From the NCBI GenBank assembly GCA_028274465.1, contig CM051455.1, positions 122,981,462 to 123,045,461 of the forward strand: a stretch of DNA of 64,000 nt, in the 5' to 3' direction. The translations under genes were made by a program, and so were the position numbers. A model generated the notes under the pieces. That model made no database searches and was not told the origin of the DNA. It worked only from the letters and a program-made list of their open reading frames with translations. The DNA comes from Plantago ovata. Lineage: Eukaryota; Streptophyta; Magnoliopsida; Lamiales; Plantaginaceae. Shown here one piece after another: positions 48,071-60,560 of the stretch. Numbering within the stretch: position 1 is the stretch's first letter; every line of letters begins with the position of its first letter.

Positions 48071-49712
48071 TGTTGGTCCCTTTAAACAACAAGAAAAGAC
48101 TAGAGGGGGGGGGTGAATAGTCTTTTCAAACTTTCATCATTTAAAAACTTTCTCAGCAAGTACTTATTACTTTTCAGTAATGAGGTTGCTGATACTTAAC
48201 TTTCTCAGCAAGCGTAAGTTACTTTACAGTAGCTTGGTTTGCTGATACTTGAAATCAGAGAGCGGAAGTCTTTGAAACAATAAGTGCTCTTTCAGCAAGT
48301 AAAGAGTTTTCAGCAAGTGAAGTGAGTGACTGTGTACAAACAGATATAATTTGCTGAAAGCTAAATGCAGTAAGTAAATCACACAAACGCTTTTATAGTG
48401 GTATCTGAGAGTGGCGTAATCTCTCAACTAATCCACTTTGTCCTTTCTAGGACTGAATCCACTAAGATATGATTGAGGTTCCTTACAATCTCCTATCTAA
48501 AGCGATTCAACAGAAACCAAAGCACACTTGCTTTGTCTCCAACCTAAACTAGAGAACTCAACCTTGTTCTCCACCAAACTTGGTACTTTTAATCAGCAAA
48601 ACTATGCTCGATTAAGTTCCCCCTGAATATCACGCCTGAAAGGGTGTATTTTCAGTTAGAGAGTTTTGGGGTGAGATGACTTAATTATAACTTATTCAGT
48701 TACAACAAGTAATCTAAGAAACACAACTTTGAATACTTTGCAGTAAACAAGTTTGATTGTTTCTGGTGTCAAGACGTGTTCTTGTTCGAAAGAAAGAACA
48801 CTAAACTAATTTCTTAGCCGAGTTTGTTCTACTTCTTCACAAGTAGCTTTTTCAAGCTTTAAGTCTTGGAACGGATCAATGGCAGTAAGAGTGATTGAAG
48901 GTTTGTGAGTTTTTAAGCACAAGTGAGAGTTTGATCACGTTGTTGACACACTTCAACTCTTTTCCGGATGACCTCTATTTATAGTGCAAGCAAGGAGCCG
49001 TTTGAATTTCAAATCCTAAGGCTTTTGTTCCTTAACATGTCACTATCTTGCTTTTGTACTTTCAGCAGCGACTTTGTTTGTCTTCTAGTCTTCATGTCCT
49101 TTGCGTGTAAGCTTTGCATTAAATGCACATTTGAATAGAATTCAAACAGTAACATTGAGCGCAAATTCTCGTACATTCAGCAAGAGGTCACATATGTTCA
49201 TCAGCAAGTGTTCAGTCTCAGTTTCAGCAAGCACAACCTACTCTGTCTTTCAGATTTTCACTTATGCAATGCTGTTGTTGAACATTCCACTTTCTGAGTA
49301 AACACGTGCCTTACCAGTCTTCAGCAATCTTCAAGGCTTCAAGTCTTCAAGTCTTCAAATCTTCAGATCTTCAAACGTCTTCAAGATTCTGACCGGTTTC
49401 TTATTTGCTTCAATAATTTGTTTGTAATAAACAAAATATATCTTCAGCAAATGCTTCAATAGGTCATTTTCTTTTCAGAAAATAAGATTCATTAAAGCTA
49501 AGCATCAATAAGATATTTTCTTTTCAGAAAATAAAATACATCATACGCAAAAGAAATAACTTATCTAATACCTAACTAAGTCATCAGCAAACGTTCCTCT
49601 TTTACAATGTCCTTAAAATTCTAAATTCCTATGGACCTTAAGAGTACTAGTTACTGGACTGTTCTTAATTTAGCATGGTTAATTGCTCATCAAAATTACA
49701 AGTTTCCTAACA
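48071..49712 (-). repeat. 5' LTR of element B
   Basis: 1642 bp, with + strand ends TGTTGGTCCC and TTTCCTAACA, followed by the target duplication CCTTG (49713-49717). It is almost identical to the 3' LTR at 27030-28672. Confidence 0.93.
48975..48984 (-). promoter_or_regulatory. TATA box of the B 5' LTR
   Basis: CTATAAATAG on the - strand, conserved in the 3' LTR (27943-27934). It lies about 730 bp into the LTR and would drive the genomic RNA toward gag. Confidence 0.65.
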
Positions 49713-50209
49713 CCTTGATCGTTGGATGAATCGGAATCAACGGTTCAGATCAAAAGTCCTGATGAAAAGACAGTTTGACCCCAAACTTCACGCAAATCGA
49801 GAAAAGTGCCGCTATTTATGTGTCGCTAATGACTGATGTCGCTTACTCGGACAAAGAAGATACTACACTCGGAAGAAAACTTGAGGAAAAGCTTATCAAA
49901 GTCGAGCGATGCGATGACTTACTCGGATAGAGAGACCTAAGTCGGACGGGAGAAGTAATACTAAGATCCGGATCTTGACATTTCAAATTCAAAATATCTC
50001 CTTTTTATAATCCGAGTATCTTATTACTCGGACTATAAAAAGGGGAGGGGGGATTGGAATGAAAGGAGGAGGGTTGGAGTACTAATAAACTCGGCCGAAA
50101 AAAGAAAATTTTCAACCACGAATAAAAGTACAACTCACAGAGGACTCGGACTATACTGATAGTTACGCAACTATCTTGTTCCAAGATACTTGGAAACTAG
50201 GGAGACATA
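49713..50209 (+). other. 3' region of element C beyond the B insertion
   Basis: It continues the C sequence that stops at 27024. No gene. A dyad CCGAGTA...TACTCGG lies near 50011-50029, followed by TATAAAAAGGGGAGGGG at about 50035. The GGAAACTAGGGAGACATA stretch just before 50210 is the likely polypurine tract of C. Confidence 0.6.
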
Positions 50210-51028
50210 TGTTAATGTTGGATTATGTCCGGATTCGCTGTACCAACTAAAGGACGACTTACCTCGACGGCTAGGGCGCACATGTCCGACATATAAGCCC
50301 TAGTCCGACAAAGAGATTACTCCTAGAAAGGCCTCACTCGGAACCGGTGTCCGACATACCGCGCGAGACGCATGTCGGCCAGGACTGCAAGCGAAGTATC
50401 ATGATCCGATACCTCAAGACAAAGGTCCGACACATTACTTGGTATCGGACATGACGCGCGAGACACTCTCTTATCGGGCCGTACGTAAGTTTTCATATGG
50501 CTTATCTGAAGTAAACAAAGGCACACGATATCGTACGGATGTCGGACCTACCTCGGTCCATGGGCAGTGTATCGGACATCTTCTCGGACGAAGGAACAGA
50601 ACAAAATCCTGGAACATTCCTTGAAGCGCGTAATTACATACGTGTCCCTGAAGAAATCCTAATTTGGTACGTGGGCCAGGCCCATTAAGCCAGCTAATGG
50701 GCTTTTAGCCTTGAGATTCAATCATAGCCGTACACTTGGCGCAATCCCAGGATCCCTATCACTATTTGGGAAACACTATAAATAGTGGACATCATTCAGC
50801 TCAAAAGGTAATCAATTTCTATCCTACTTTATACTATATACACTAGAGTGGGTTTCAACCCTCTAACTATAAAGTCGATTATCCGGTTTGATCACTAGAC
50901 AAACCGGAAAACCATTACTAACCTCCCCCTCAAGTTATTCTCAGGACTTCACTAGTAATGGAAGGAGACTAAGTCAAGAGGAACGCTTTGGAACGTATTA
51001 GAAGGATTTAATAATTTACCCATCAATA
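50210..51028 (+). repeat. 3' LTR of element C
   Basis: 819 bp, starting TGTTAATGTTGG and ending CATCAATA; the usual CA end has become TA. Target duplication GTGTT follows at 51029-51033. It differs from the 5' LTR at about 20 positions by eye (about 2.4%). Confidence 0.92.
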
Positions 51029-51033
51029 GTGTT

Positions 51034-52377
51034 AGTACACATTATCTTCTTCGTATATCTAGTTAATTGCACGGGTAAACAAGTTACCTTACCACGCGAT
51101 CTGTTCTTGTTAAATATTTCTGGTACTAAAAAAAAAAGCGGCATTTCCCACATTACGTTTCTTCCATTTTTTTAAAACGCATTTCAACTTAATATGAGGA
51201 AGAGAGTAACTTAGTCTCTATTCTATCGTCTGAAAAATGATTATTTTAAATTCATATGTATTTAGTTCAGTTCAATTCAAATTCATTAAGTTTAGTTCGG
51301 TTCAGTTCAAATTTACTCAATAGTGTTTTATACTACAAATAAGTTCAGCTCAGTTCAGTTTCATTCAATTCAATTACGTTCAGTTCGGTTCTGTTCAGAC
51401 AAAAAGAACAGGGCCGTAGTAAATTGACAAAAACCATTGTGGCAGAAACACATTGTGGGATGTAATTCTCACTAAAACCAAGCACATGCATTAGAAATGG
51501 ATGCACACCCCTCTAGTGTTCTATCTCAAAAAACAAGTGCATGCGTCCCCCTACTAGATTTGGTCAAACGACATGAACAGTAGCAACTTTTGGTGTTCGG
51601 TCAACTCCTCCCAAATTACATGTGATTTGACTGTGATTGCACATGTACAAAAACCAATCACACCCTAGCTTAATTCGGCATTATTTATTTAAATAATTAA
51701 TTTTCTACATTGATATAATTATTTATTCATTTGATTTATCATTCATTTAAATAATATATAAACATTATTCATTCATCAAATTCACATTATTTCGATATCA
51801 AATTAATGTTTCATAATTTATAACTTTGTATTTGTTATTTATTTCAAATTTCAACAAAAAAAATATTTTAATAAGAAAAATTCTTCCCGTTATAGTGTAC
51901 TCTTCTTACAGTTAATTAAGTCTTGGTATGATTTTGTTTTTCCCATTATGACTACGGTTTGTACTTTTAGACTGTGTAAAGAGCCCTTTGACATGGAAAG
52001 AGTTTTTGGCTTTCGAGAAATGGAGTTCTTGCGACATTTTTTGTTTTATGTTCTTTGTGGCGTAGTTGCACTGCAAAGTGTTTGTGATTTGTATTGTTTA
52101 TATATTTTCAAGCGTTTGATAGTTAAATGTGTGTGGCTTCTAATGAACTCCTCGTATTTTATCAAGCACTAAAATTTGACAACTGATCATCTGATCTTAT
52201 GTTGATGGTTCTCAAGCATTTGAAAGTTAAAAGCAGCTTTCAATACGTCGTATACCTCATCTTTGTTATATCAGAAAGACAGAAACTAGTTTTTTTACAC
52301 TCATATGCATGTCTATTGACTTAAATTGTGAGCAATAATTTCTTATGAGATCCTTGCATATTATGGTGATAACAAGG
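51034..52377. other. Intergenic DNA with a TTCAG-rich patch
   Basis: No gene is supported. At about 51262-51400 variants of TTCAGTTCAATTCAAATTCA and TTCGGTTCAG repeat irregularly. A similar patch lies at 53280-53350. An open frame at 51948-52172 has no recognisable content. Confidence 0.5.
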
Positions 52378-52586
52378 CTATTTGGTAGAGTTCATGGAAT
52401 TTATTCCCTAAATGTTGAGTATACGTTGTTTGCTGAGATCATATGGTATGGTATTATGGTTGAGATCATAGGCTGCTGTAATCACGTAGGGTATTTTCCT
52501 ATTTGGTAGAGATCATGGGAGTTTATTCTCTAAACAATGAGTATAGATTGTTTGCTAAGATCATAAGGCATTATAGTTGAGATCAT
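52378..52586. repeat. Two diverged tandem copies of a ~120 bp unit
   Basis: TATTTGGTAGAG.TCATGG at about 52378 and again at about 52499, each followed by GAGTATA and TTGTTTGCT.AGATCATA. Imperfect copies with no coding. Confidence 0.6.
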
Positions 52587-53001
52587 TATGTCCGATTTGA
52601 CCTCAAATTAATCATAACTCATCATGAAAAAAATAATTTTAAAAATTATATTACGAAAGTATACTTCTTATATTTCATAATATAATTTTTAAAATAATTT
52701 TTTACACAATGTATTATTCTTGGTTTGTCCCTGCTAAAACTTCCCATTTAATTTTGTTGACTTTTGTTTGTCCCTATTTGACTCCGAATTAATCCTAAAT
52801 CATACCATAAAAATAATATTTGAAATTATATTATGAAAGTTCAAATCTTATATTTTCATAATATAATTTTCAAAATTACTTTTTCAAATTAGGACTAATT
52901 TGGAGTCAAATGAAGTATAGACTAAAAAAAATCAAGAAAATCAAATGGGAAGCTTTAAGAGGGACGAAGGAAGTAATTAATTTGAAGTCAAATCGGACAT
53001 A
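52587..53001. mobile_element. Small foldback/MITE-like element
   Basis: TATGTCCGATTTGACCTCAA at 52587 is mirrored by the reverse complement ending at 53001 (two or so mismatches). Inside, a second nested inverted pair joins about 52727-52795 (GTCCCTGC..., TTTGACTCCGAATTAATCC) with about 52890-52970. AT-rich arms, no gene. Target duplication not resolved. Confidence 0.55.
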
Positions 53002-53460
53002 AAAAAAGTCAACAACATAAAATGGGATTCTTGCAAGTTACCCGAGGAAGTACTAATTACTTAGGTGTGGCTGAAGACACCTATTACAATCATTTTGAAG
53101 ATTTTATGTTTATGATCCCATTTAATCCCCAACCTTAAGGGTTCAATATTACTTTTACCGGAAATAGTAATTGTTCACCGATTTTCATTACCAAACAATT
53201 TGGGACCCATTGGTATACTTTGGGCCAGGCCGGATCCCCAAAAATTATTTTACTTGGTCAGATTTAGGCTCTGTTATCTTCAGTTTAAAATTCAATATTC
53301 TAAGTCCAATTCAGATACATTAAGTTTAAGTTTAGTTCAGTTGACATTCGCTTAAATTCAGCAATAACAAAGCCTTAATCCGTCAGATCGAATCTGGCAG
53401 GAGTACTCGGCACCAAAAGTCAGCTAATTTTAAAATATTCATTTTTTAAAGAAATGGACC

Positions 53461-53517
53461 CGGACCAGTCAGGATCTGTTATAACAAGTTCGGACCAGTC
53501 AGGATCTGTTATAACAG
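53461..53517. repeat. 30 bp tandem duplication
   Basis: CGGACCAGTCAGGATCTGTT plus ATAACA.G is repeated at 53461 and 53491, identical over 27 bases. The rest of 53002-54088 shows no gene; its right part should be the 3' UTR of the ATPase gene. Confidence 0.85.
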
Positions 53518-54088
53518 GATCTAACCCGACTCAAAATTAAATGGTTCCAAATAACTGAGCCAAATTCTGTCTGTTTAAGAACAGAGCCATACTTATACAA
53601 CCATCTAACAAAAAATCGACCTCCAAATACTATATGATTTATCAGAATAATCACCAAAGTTGTTTCAGAAGCAGTGTTACAAAAAAGACAACCATCGACC
53701 GCAGAACACAGGCAGCACCGCCACCAGGATTAGATAAAAGTCAATTTCAAATCACTCAGCGCATGCCATGGTGAAAATTCAATACCGACCCTAATTAGAC
53801 TAGGGACAGCAACACCTCGCAAGTGATTCAATGGTACAAATAAAAGCCTTCAATTCAATCAAGATCCTGTAAGTAAAGAACAGGAAAGACGGTAAATGAA
53901 GGAATTTCAGTAAAATTAAAGTCTCGTGACGATAATTTGGAGACATTTTTCACATCAAATATCTCAACTCCGTATCATAACAAAGTCATATGCATGCCCA
54001 TGTGTTACATTACACATAGTTTAGAAACGGAAAAAAAATAGGAGTCAACCTAATTTTGCATCTAAGGGGAGTAGGATGTGGTATAAAA

Positions 54089-57000
54089 CTAATCATCTTG
54101 CTCATCTGACTGAATGTTCAGAAAACGAGAAACAACAATCTTAGATAACTCATTAATGGCAGCTTGGACCTGAAAATCATCCGAGTCTCTATGCGGTGAC
54201 CATCCTGACAGCGGTTGCGAGTTTAATCTACTGTATTCATTAGCAGCTACTTTGGTCTTTGTTGAAGTGGCAATTACTCTCTCCAGATCTGCCTGAGATA
54301 AAGGCCTAGGCTCCTGAAAACAAAATACACCGGAGCACATGCATCAATTAGAATATATTGCACTCTTGAACCGTTCCTATCCAGAGTTATTGCACATGCA
54401 TAAAACATGAGTGAAGTAGATCATATAACTCATTCTTTAAAAATAACAAACCAGTTTATTTTTCTACAGAAAGAAAAAGAGAAAAGCGAAAGAATTTATT
54501 GCAGGTAATATCAGAGACAAAGATGTTCAAAATAATGGGTATGTACAAAACGCAAAGAGGAAAAGGAAAAAAAAAAAAACGTGTAAGGGCATTCCATTCA
54601 ATAAAAATAGTGGAATGGGGGGTTCAGGCACAAGTCGCATATAGCACGGGATTTATGCTCTATTATCAATCTAATTTTCAGAGAACTAATACAGCATTAG
54701 CAGTGTATGCATATTACATAATCTACGACCCGGGTAAATGAACCAAATAATGAGCTGCAAAATAAATTGGATGATAATGAAGGCAAATTATTATAAGACA
54801 CCTACTATTAGTGAAAAGTCCAAAAAAGACTCAAATACATTTTCATGAGAGATGTTACCTGTTTATTTTTGGAAGATAAATGTTTAGTGCTTTTTGAAAT
54901 ATGTGTCTTTTATTGGGTCCTTTTAGTCTTAAGCTATGGTCTCTCAGGGGACGGACTCAATAATGATTCATCAATAAACTAACAAAGGTAACCCAAATGT
55001 AGGTGTCCTCTAGTATAATACAACACATATTAAATTTCTTAAACAATAGAGGGTAGTACCCCGACCACCATGATTAGTTCGTTAATGAAGGGTTGTTGGA
55101 AGCAACAAAGATCAATAAGCACTCAGCAGAAAACTAACCGTGGCCGGTTGTCCACTCTTCTCAGCATTGAGCAAGTCCCTGACCGGAAAATAGGCAGCTT
55201 TTTTACAGACCTCAAGGAGATCTGAACCAGTGCATCCTTCACAAAGACCAGCTAAGCGATCATAATCAATGTCATCTTCCACCTTTTCACCCTTTAGTAT
55301 CACCTTCAGTATTGAAGCCCTCTCCTTACAGTCAGGAAGCCCAATTTCAAACGACTGTGGAAGACGCCGGAGAATTGCTTCATCAAGTTCTGATGGACGA
55401 TTAGTTGCAGCAAGTACCATCACTCGAGCATGTGCTGCATGAAAAAATTCAGCTCTCAACATATATTAACTTAGCCTATTCAAGTATTCTATTCAAAGAA
55501 GTACATGTGATCACTAACAGATTATCTTATAATGAAATCACCAGTGTTCAGTTACATAAGGAATTGAAAACACAAATGATTAAACAGAACAAAGTTATGC
55601 TTCCACAAGGGTTACTTACGATCCGTGGTGAAACCATCCCACAAAGCCATAAATTCTGTTTTCATATTTGTTAGTGCTTCATGGTCTGTCGTCTTGCGCT
55701 GGCCCAGAAAACTGTCCACTTCGTCAATAAAAATAATAGCTGGCTGGAGTTTGTTGGCCAGGCTGAACACCGCGGCCACTACCAAAGCATCAAACCAAAA
55801 ATCATTATAATGTGATCTGGACATAACTCGAGCAATGGTTCAAAATAATTCCCAATCCAGCAAATAAATCAAGAATGAACTACAGTACCAAAGTTAAAAT
55901 GCATTAACACTCACCCAGTTTTTGCGCATCACCAAACCATTTACTCATTAGATTTGATACCCTCACATTGATAAAAACAGCTCCTGACTCTTTCGCAATT
56001 GCTTTGGCAAGCATTGTCTTCCCAGTTCCAGGTGGTCCATATAACAGAACGCCTTTCTGGGGACAAAGTAGCTTCCCACGAGAAAACAGCTCAGGTCTTC
56101 GCAATGGAAGAATCACTAGCTCATACAATGCTTGTTTAGTGGCATCCAACCCTCCAATAGAATCGAATTCCACTTCAATGTGATCAGGGTTGACTACATC
56201 ACAGGCGATGACATCCTATGTACAAGCAAACCCATAAACAGTGTTAGAAAACACAAAAAAGATCCAACAGTAAAATGATTTAACAACAACTAACTTTAGC
56301 ATGAAACCAGGAATCAAGAGAATTTTTCCAATGTCAGGAAAAAGATACTATTTCACAAATTTGAAGAATTACCAAAAGCAAGAAACAAGGCGACTGAGTA
56401 AAATCAATGATGCTACAAGCCTACGCTACTCTACGCAATCAGCTGTTGTCATCAATATCAAACTTATGTCACTGGGAATTAGCCAAGTGCTAATTGGTCC
56501 TTAGAGATAACTTATGTATTCAACACCAACTACATTAATGTACAATTCATAGATTAAGACTAATCAAAACTGTTGCAACATAAAGTACAGGCAGTTAGTT
56601 ATGTTAGCGAATAAATACTACTAAATGATATCCTTTTGCCACGAGGAATCAACCCTACAACTAAAACATAAATTTTCTAATAATTTAAGATCAAACATCA
56701 AATAATTGCCTTTCAGAGCACACTCATCCACTTTTAGATTCAACTCAAACAAGTTATCGAAGCATCGCATCATGGTTCAAGCTATTCCTCTACAATTTTA
56801 AATTGATATCAAACGAGCGCTATTTCCGATGAGACAGCAGAATCACCTAAATTTCACAGTACAATGGTAGTGTTCATCACCAGTATTACAAAATTTGGGG
56901 TTAAAAAAAAAAAAAAAACACTACAAGTGTCTTATACTACACCAGTAGCTTAAAGAGACTGAAACTGATTTCGTTCCCTAATCGAAATCACAGGTACTGA

Positions 57001-57397
57001 ATACTAATCCAATCATGAATGAAATTAGCCAACACTAAATATTTAAAGTCAATAATGATGAACTCTTCTTCAATGAATACCACAAATTGAACTAGTTACA
57101 GAAGATAATAGTAAACCCCAAGCAAAATAATCTAAGCCAAAAAAATTAAAAATCAGAATAAAATAAATTAGGGCAAATAGGAAGAGAAGAAGCAACCTCA
57201 TAGGAATTGGTATCAATCAAGGGACGGCCTAAACGCTTAGCAATCTCCTTCTTATGCTCTAGGGCTTTTTTGGCGGCTTCACGGTTAGGGTCGAGATGTT
57301 TGAGGCCGACGAACAACACCAGGCAACTAATTGCTGCACTAGCCGCGTACAGAATCAATTCCTGCACAATCTTCGTCTCTCCTCTATCGCTTCTCAT
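54089..57397 (-). CDS. Msp1/ATAD1-type AAA ATPase (five exons)
   Basis: Predicted exons: 57397-57197, 56215-55915, 55778-55620, 55434-55139, 54313-54089; all introns are GT-AG and all phases join, giving 393 residues. Residues about 12-33 form one N-terminal membrane segment. The AAA domain shows Walker A GPPGTGKT (127-134), pore loop KWFGD (159-163), Walker B IIFIDEVD (182-189), sensor ATNRP (230-234) and arginine fingers in LRRLPQ (243-244). Length and order match Msp1/ATAD1 proteins, which pull mislocalised tail-anchored proteins out of the mitochondrial or peroxisomal outer membrane. The start has Met-Arg-Ser before a short leader and no upstream in-frame ATG that keeps the membrane segment. 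Intron 1 is 981 nt, intron 4 825 nt. Confidence 0.93.
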
Positions 57398-58693
57398 TTT
57401 TTTTCCTTCAGATAATAATAATAATAATTGAAAATTTGTCTCTGGAGAACTGATTTTATTTTCAGAAGAAAGAAGCAGCAGAAGACTTGAAAAGAGGAGA
57501 TTATTTATTATTATTAGAATTTTTATATTATCCCGAATAAGGGAAGGCGGATAGGTGCTTGTTCATTGCGGAATTACAAACATACCCTCCTTTGTTGTTT
57601 GCCTCAAGATTTTGATGGCATTTCCGTAAATACACCTAACAAGTAATCGGTGCTTCTGCTTCAGCCGCCTTTCCGTTGGCCGCCGGTTCATTGGTCTGGG
57701 ACTGGGCCAGTCACGTATGGGCTAAGTCTGCTAAAGTTGGGGACGGGCTGGGCTGTCAAGTGTCCAAGAACAAAGGTTTGCATACGATTTGCCTTCGTAC
57801 TTTGTAGGTTAAACTAAATGGGGTCTTCTTGTAAATAAAGGTTATTGACCCAAATCTATTCAAATAACGGCCATCACTGGTCATAGTAAAGTGTCACTAT
57901 AATCAAATAAATTTAAGAGTTCAATAATAGATGAAATGTACTAATTTTAAAATAAAGTGACTTTGCATACTAAATTAAATGGTTAATGTTTAAAAATAAT
58001 AGTTTTGGATGAATATAGTAATACATAAATTACAAATTGAATTGAAATTTTATGTATTTTACTATAAAGTTGTCTCGGTGTGTTGGAACAACGGGTTGGA
58101 CATGCCTTCTTGGCGTGTCCGACACGTGTTCAATTTTATTTTATTTTTATGACACGCCACGTGTCCGCGCGTCTGACACAGACACGGATGGTCATTTGAA
58201 GTGTCCATGAATTCTAAACGGCCAGTGACCAAGTTTAAGAGGACTGATCATTTTTCAGAATGTGAAATTACCTTTGAGCCCCTAAATTTCCGTTCAGAGC
58301 ATGAGATTAAGGTTTGCTGGAACGACTTAATCATCGGCTCCCAGTCGGCTTAATATGTTCCGACCAGTTTGAATTTCAAATTCAATAACCACTCTCCCCA
58401 AACTCAACCTAATTTTTGGCCTGATGACGACTCTGTAAGCAATTCGGTCCACCATCGACAGTGGATTCTCAGCTCTCCAACTTTATTTAAGCAAACAATG
58501 TGTTTGATTTTTCATTGAAGGACATATTCACACGGCTTATGTTTGATTACAATTAAGAGGTATTGTCCATCCCACTATCTCTAAAACTATTAATGAGGGG
58601 GAAATACTTACCTAAACCAGGTCTACATTTAATGTTGTAGACTATATTGTTAGAATTGATCAACATCATCAATTAACTATGTGTCCACTAAAT
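57398..58693. other. Promoter side of the ATPase gene and intergenic DNA
   Basis: The 5' leader holds an (AAT)n run at about 57413-57427. No clear TATA box was seen. At about 58110-58190 inverted GACACG/CGTGTC words cluster (GTCCGACACGTG, GCCACGTGTCCG), including G-box cores. No other gene. Confidence 0.45.
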
Positions 58694-58833
58694 TAATGTG
58701 TATTGTGGATCAATCTTAGCCACATGGTCTATGGATGAGTCATAGACCTGATCTGGGTAATAATAATGTGTATTGTGGATCAATCTTAGCCACATGGTCT
58801 ATGGATGAGTCATAGATCTGATCTGGGTAATAA
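58694..58833. repeat. 70 bp tandem duplication
   Basis: The 70 bp unit starting TAATGTGTATTGTGGATCAA is present twice, at 58694 and 58764, with one difference (GACCTG/GATCTG). Recent slippage or unequal exchange. Confidence 0.9.
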
Positions 58834-59050
58834 TAATCTTTAATGATGTTATGGTGTAATCAAGAGATGGAAAAACCTTAGTTCATATCTCTTTGATGTT
58901 ACTTTTATTTAGAGGACCAAAATTGAATCTATATTACTTTGGAGGAACAAAATTTAAATTTTTCCGACCTTTGTCCAAATTAATTGGTGCAAATTCTTTT
59001 TAATTGATATATGACTTGTAGGTAGACAATTACTTCCAGAGTTCCACTTC

Positions 59051-59052
<2 letters not shown>

Positions 59053-59109
<57 letters not shown>
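59053..59109. repeat. (AT)n microsatellite, about 57 bp
   Basis: An uninterrupted alternating AT run. Confidence 0.95.
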
Positions 59110-59110
<1 letters not shown>

Positions 59111-59505
59111 TCTATTCCACTATAATTTATCGACTTGGCTTTTTTTATTCAACGTTATTCGACTTTGACTACAAATCATTTTTAAACTGTAATAACAATA
59201 AAATTATATTCTGCAAATTGAAGGTTTATATGTTTATGATATAATTATTATGTAAAATATTTTATTATTATAGTTAAAAGTTAAAGAGTAATATGTGGTT
59301 AAAATAAAAAATATTACGCAAAGTCTCATAAGAGACCGTCTCTTTTTAACATATAGAGAGACCGTACCATTATGCAATTTACCAACATCTAGTTATAACC
59401 ATTAAAAAATTCGGTGGTGTATGTGTAATTATCTATGAATATAAGGTCCTTTTAATAAATTACCCTTCTTCTTTGTTTTTATCTATTCCAGATCGATCCT
59501 TTCAG

Positions 59506-60560
59506 ATGGATCCAGAAGCCTTACTCCGTTTCTTCTTTCTCCTTGACGGCCAAGGTGTCGTTCTTATATGTCTGATTCAGATTGGAAGCCGAAATCGAGA
59601 AACCCTTGGTGAGATTGTGGAAATCGACATAGAAGAGCAGGAAGAAGAAGTGCACGAGGGGGAAGAGGAACTGGGACATGGGGTTAAGATCTGGGTTTTA
59701 ACGGATCGCTGCCTTCCAGGTTGGTATTTTCTTCAATCCATTTCGATCAGGTTGTAATTTGTATGATTCTCATATTCTCAACAATGAGGCTTGGTCTGTT
59801 TTCGTGCTATTATCTGGTGGCAATGAATATTTATATTGTCTTTAAGAATTTAGGGTTATTGTGGTGTTCGGTGCGGTCTTGGTCTTGATTGATTAAGATT
59901 GTTTTTTAGTTGTGGGCCACGTTGTTGTTGTTATTTGCATCTAGATTTATGTAGATATGTGTTTGAATCGAAGTTTGTTGGTGATAGATGTTATATTTTG
60001 CATCTAGATGTAGATTTATGTTCATCTCATGAATTTTTTACGTTCTGCGATATTTTCCATGTTCTTTACAATATTGCCCATGTTCACGCTAATATTGTCC
60101 ATGTTCTCATCGATATACTCACTATTTTTAATGCTCTGTTTTTTTTAAACTGTTTTTATCAAAAATTGATCTCTGCGATATACACTATGGTTTTAGCAAT
60201 ATAACCCATGTTATCAACAATATTGTCCATGTTCTAACAATACTACCTTTGTTGTTTCCCCCTTTGGTTTTCGTGGTGTTGTTATCCTTGTTTTTTTGTC
60301 GTTTCGATGTTTCTATATTGGACGCAGCTTTACATAATCTACCAATTATTACCCATGTTTCTAATATTATGTCATATCATTTTGTTTGATATGTCCCATG
60401 TTCTCTTATCTTGATGTTTGTTCTGATTATGGTCCATATTTTGAAGATTATTACCTATAATCCTTACAATATGGTCTATGTTTGTGGTTTTGTTTTTGTA
60501 GATGATGTGCAACAGAAGAAAAAGAGGACTAATGCCGGAAGCAAGCAACAATCCAATTAA
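59506..60560 (+). CDS. Possible two-exon small gene inside the foldback element
   Basis: ATG at 59506 opens MDPEALLRFFFLLDGQG and a Glu-rich middle, to a donor CAG/GTTGGT at about 59719. An acceptor TTTTTGTAG/ATGATGTG at about 60501 joins in phase to a short Lys-rich end (DDVQQKKKRTNAGSKQQSN) and a stop at 60560. The product would be about 90 residues. The family is not recognised. It may be a captured gene fragment (as in Pack-MULEs) or chance. Confidence 0.3.

Larger units (their letters stand above)
27030..49712 (-). mobile_element. Element B: Sirevirus-like copia retrotransposon, nested in C
   Basis: Two near-identical 1.64 kb LTRs (TGTTAGG...CCAACA on the - strand) enclose a tRNA-Met primer site, gag, pol, a very long accessory gene and a G-rich tract. 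The target duplication CCTTG is exact (27025-27029, 49713-49717). The copia domain order, UBN2 gag with zinc knuckle, and long env-like 3' gene are known features of the Sirevirus (SIRE) group. The LTRs differ at about 20 positions by eye (near 1%), so insertion was recent and later than C. About 7 kb is present twice around the N gap; without that the element is about 15.6 kb. Confidence 0.93.
13586..51028 (+). mobile_element. Element C: Ty3/gypsy Tat-type retrotransposon carrying nested insertions
   Basis: Matching 819 bp LTRs (13586-14404 and 50210-51028) enclose a GGCGCC primer site, gag, protease, RT, two RNase H domains, integrase, a long 3' region with an antisense gene, and a purine-rich tract. 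The target duplication GTGTT is exact (13581-13585, 51029-51033). Inside are a 1.26 kb solo LTR (17067-18323) and the 22.7 kb element B (27030-49712); without them C is about 13.5 kb. The extra RNase H and antisense 3' gene are known of the plant Tat group. The two LTRs differ at about 20 positions by eye. Confidence 0.93.

Noticed and set aside
51948-52172. 74-codon frame in intergenic DNA
   Set aside because: No domain, splice signals or similarity recognised; AT-rich chance frame.
54499-54741. 80-codon frame on the + strand
   Set aside because: It lies within intron 4 of the ATPase gene on the opposite strand and shows no domain.
58110-58190. G-box cluster as a promoter of a hidden gene
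   Set aside because: No gene follows on either strand; the inverted GACACG words look like repeat debris.
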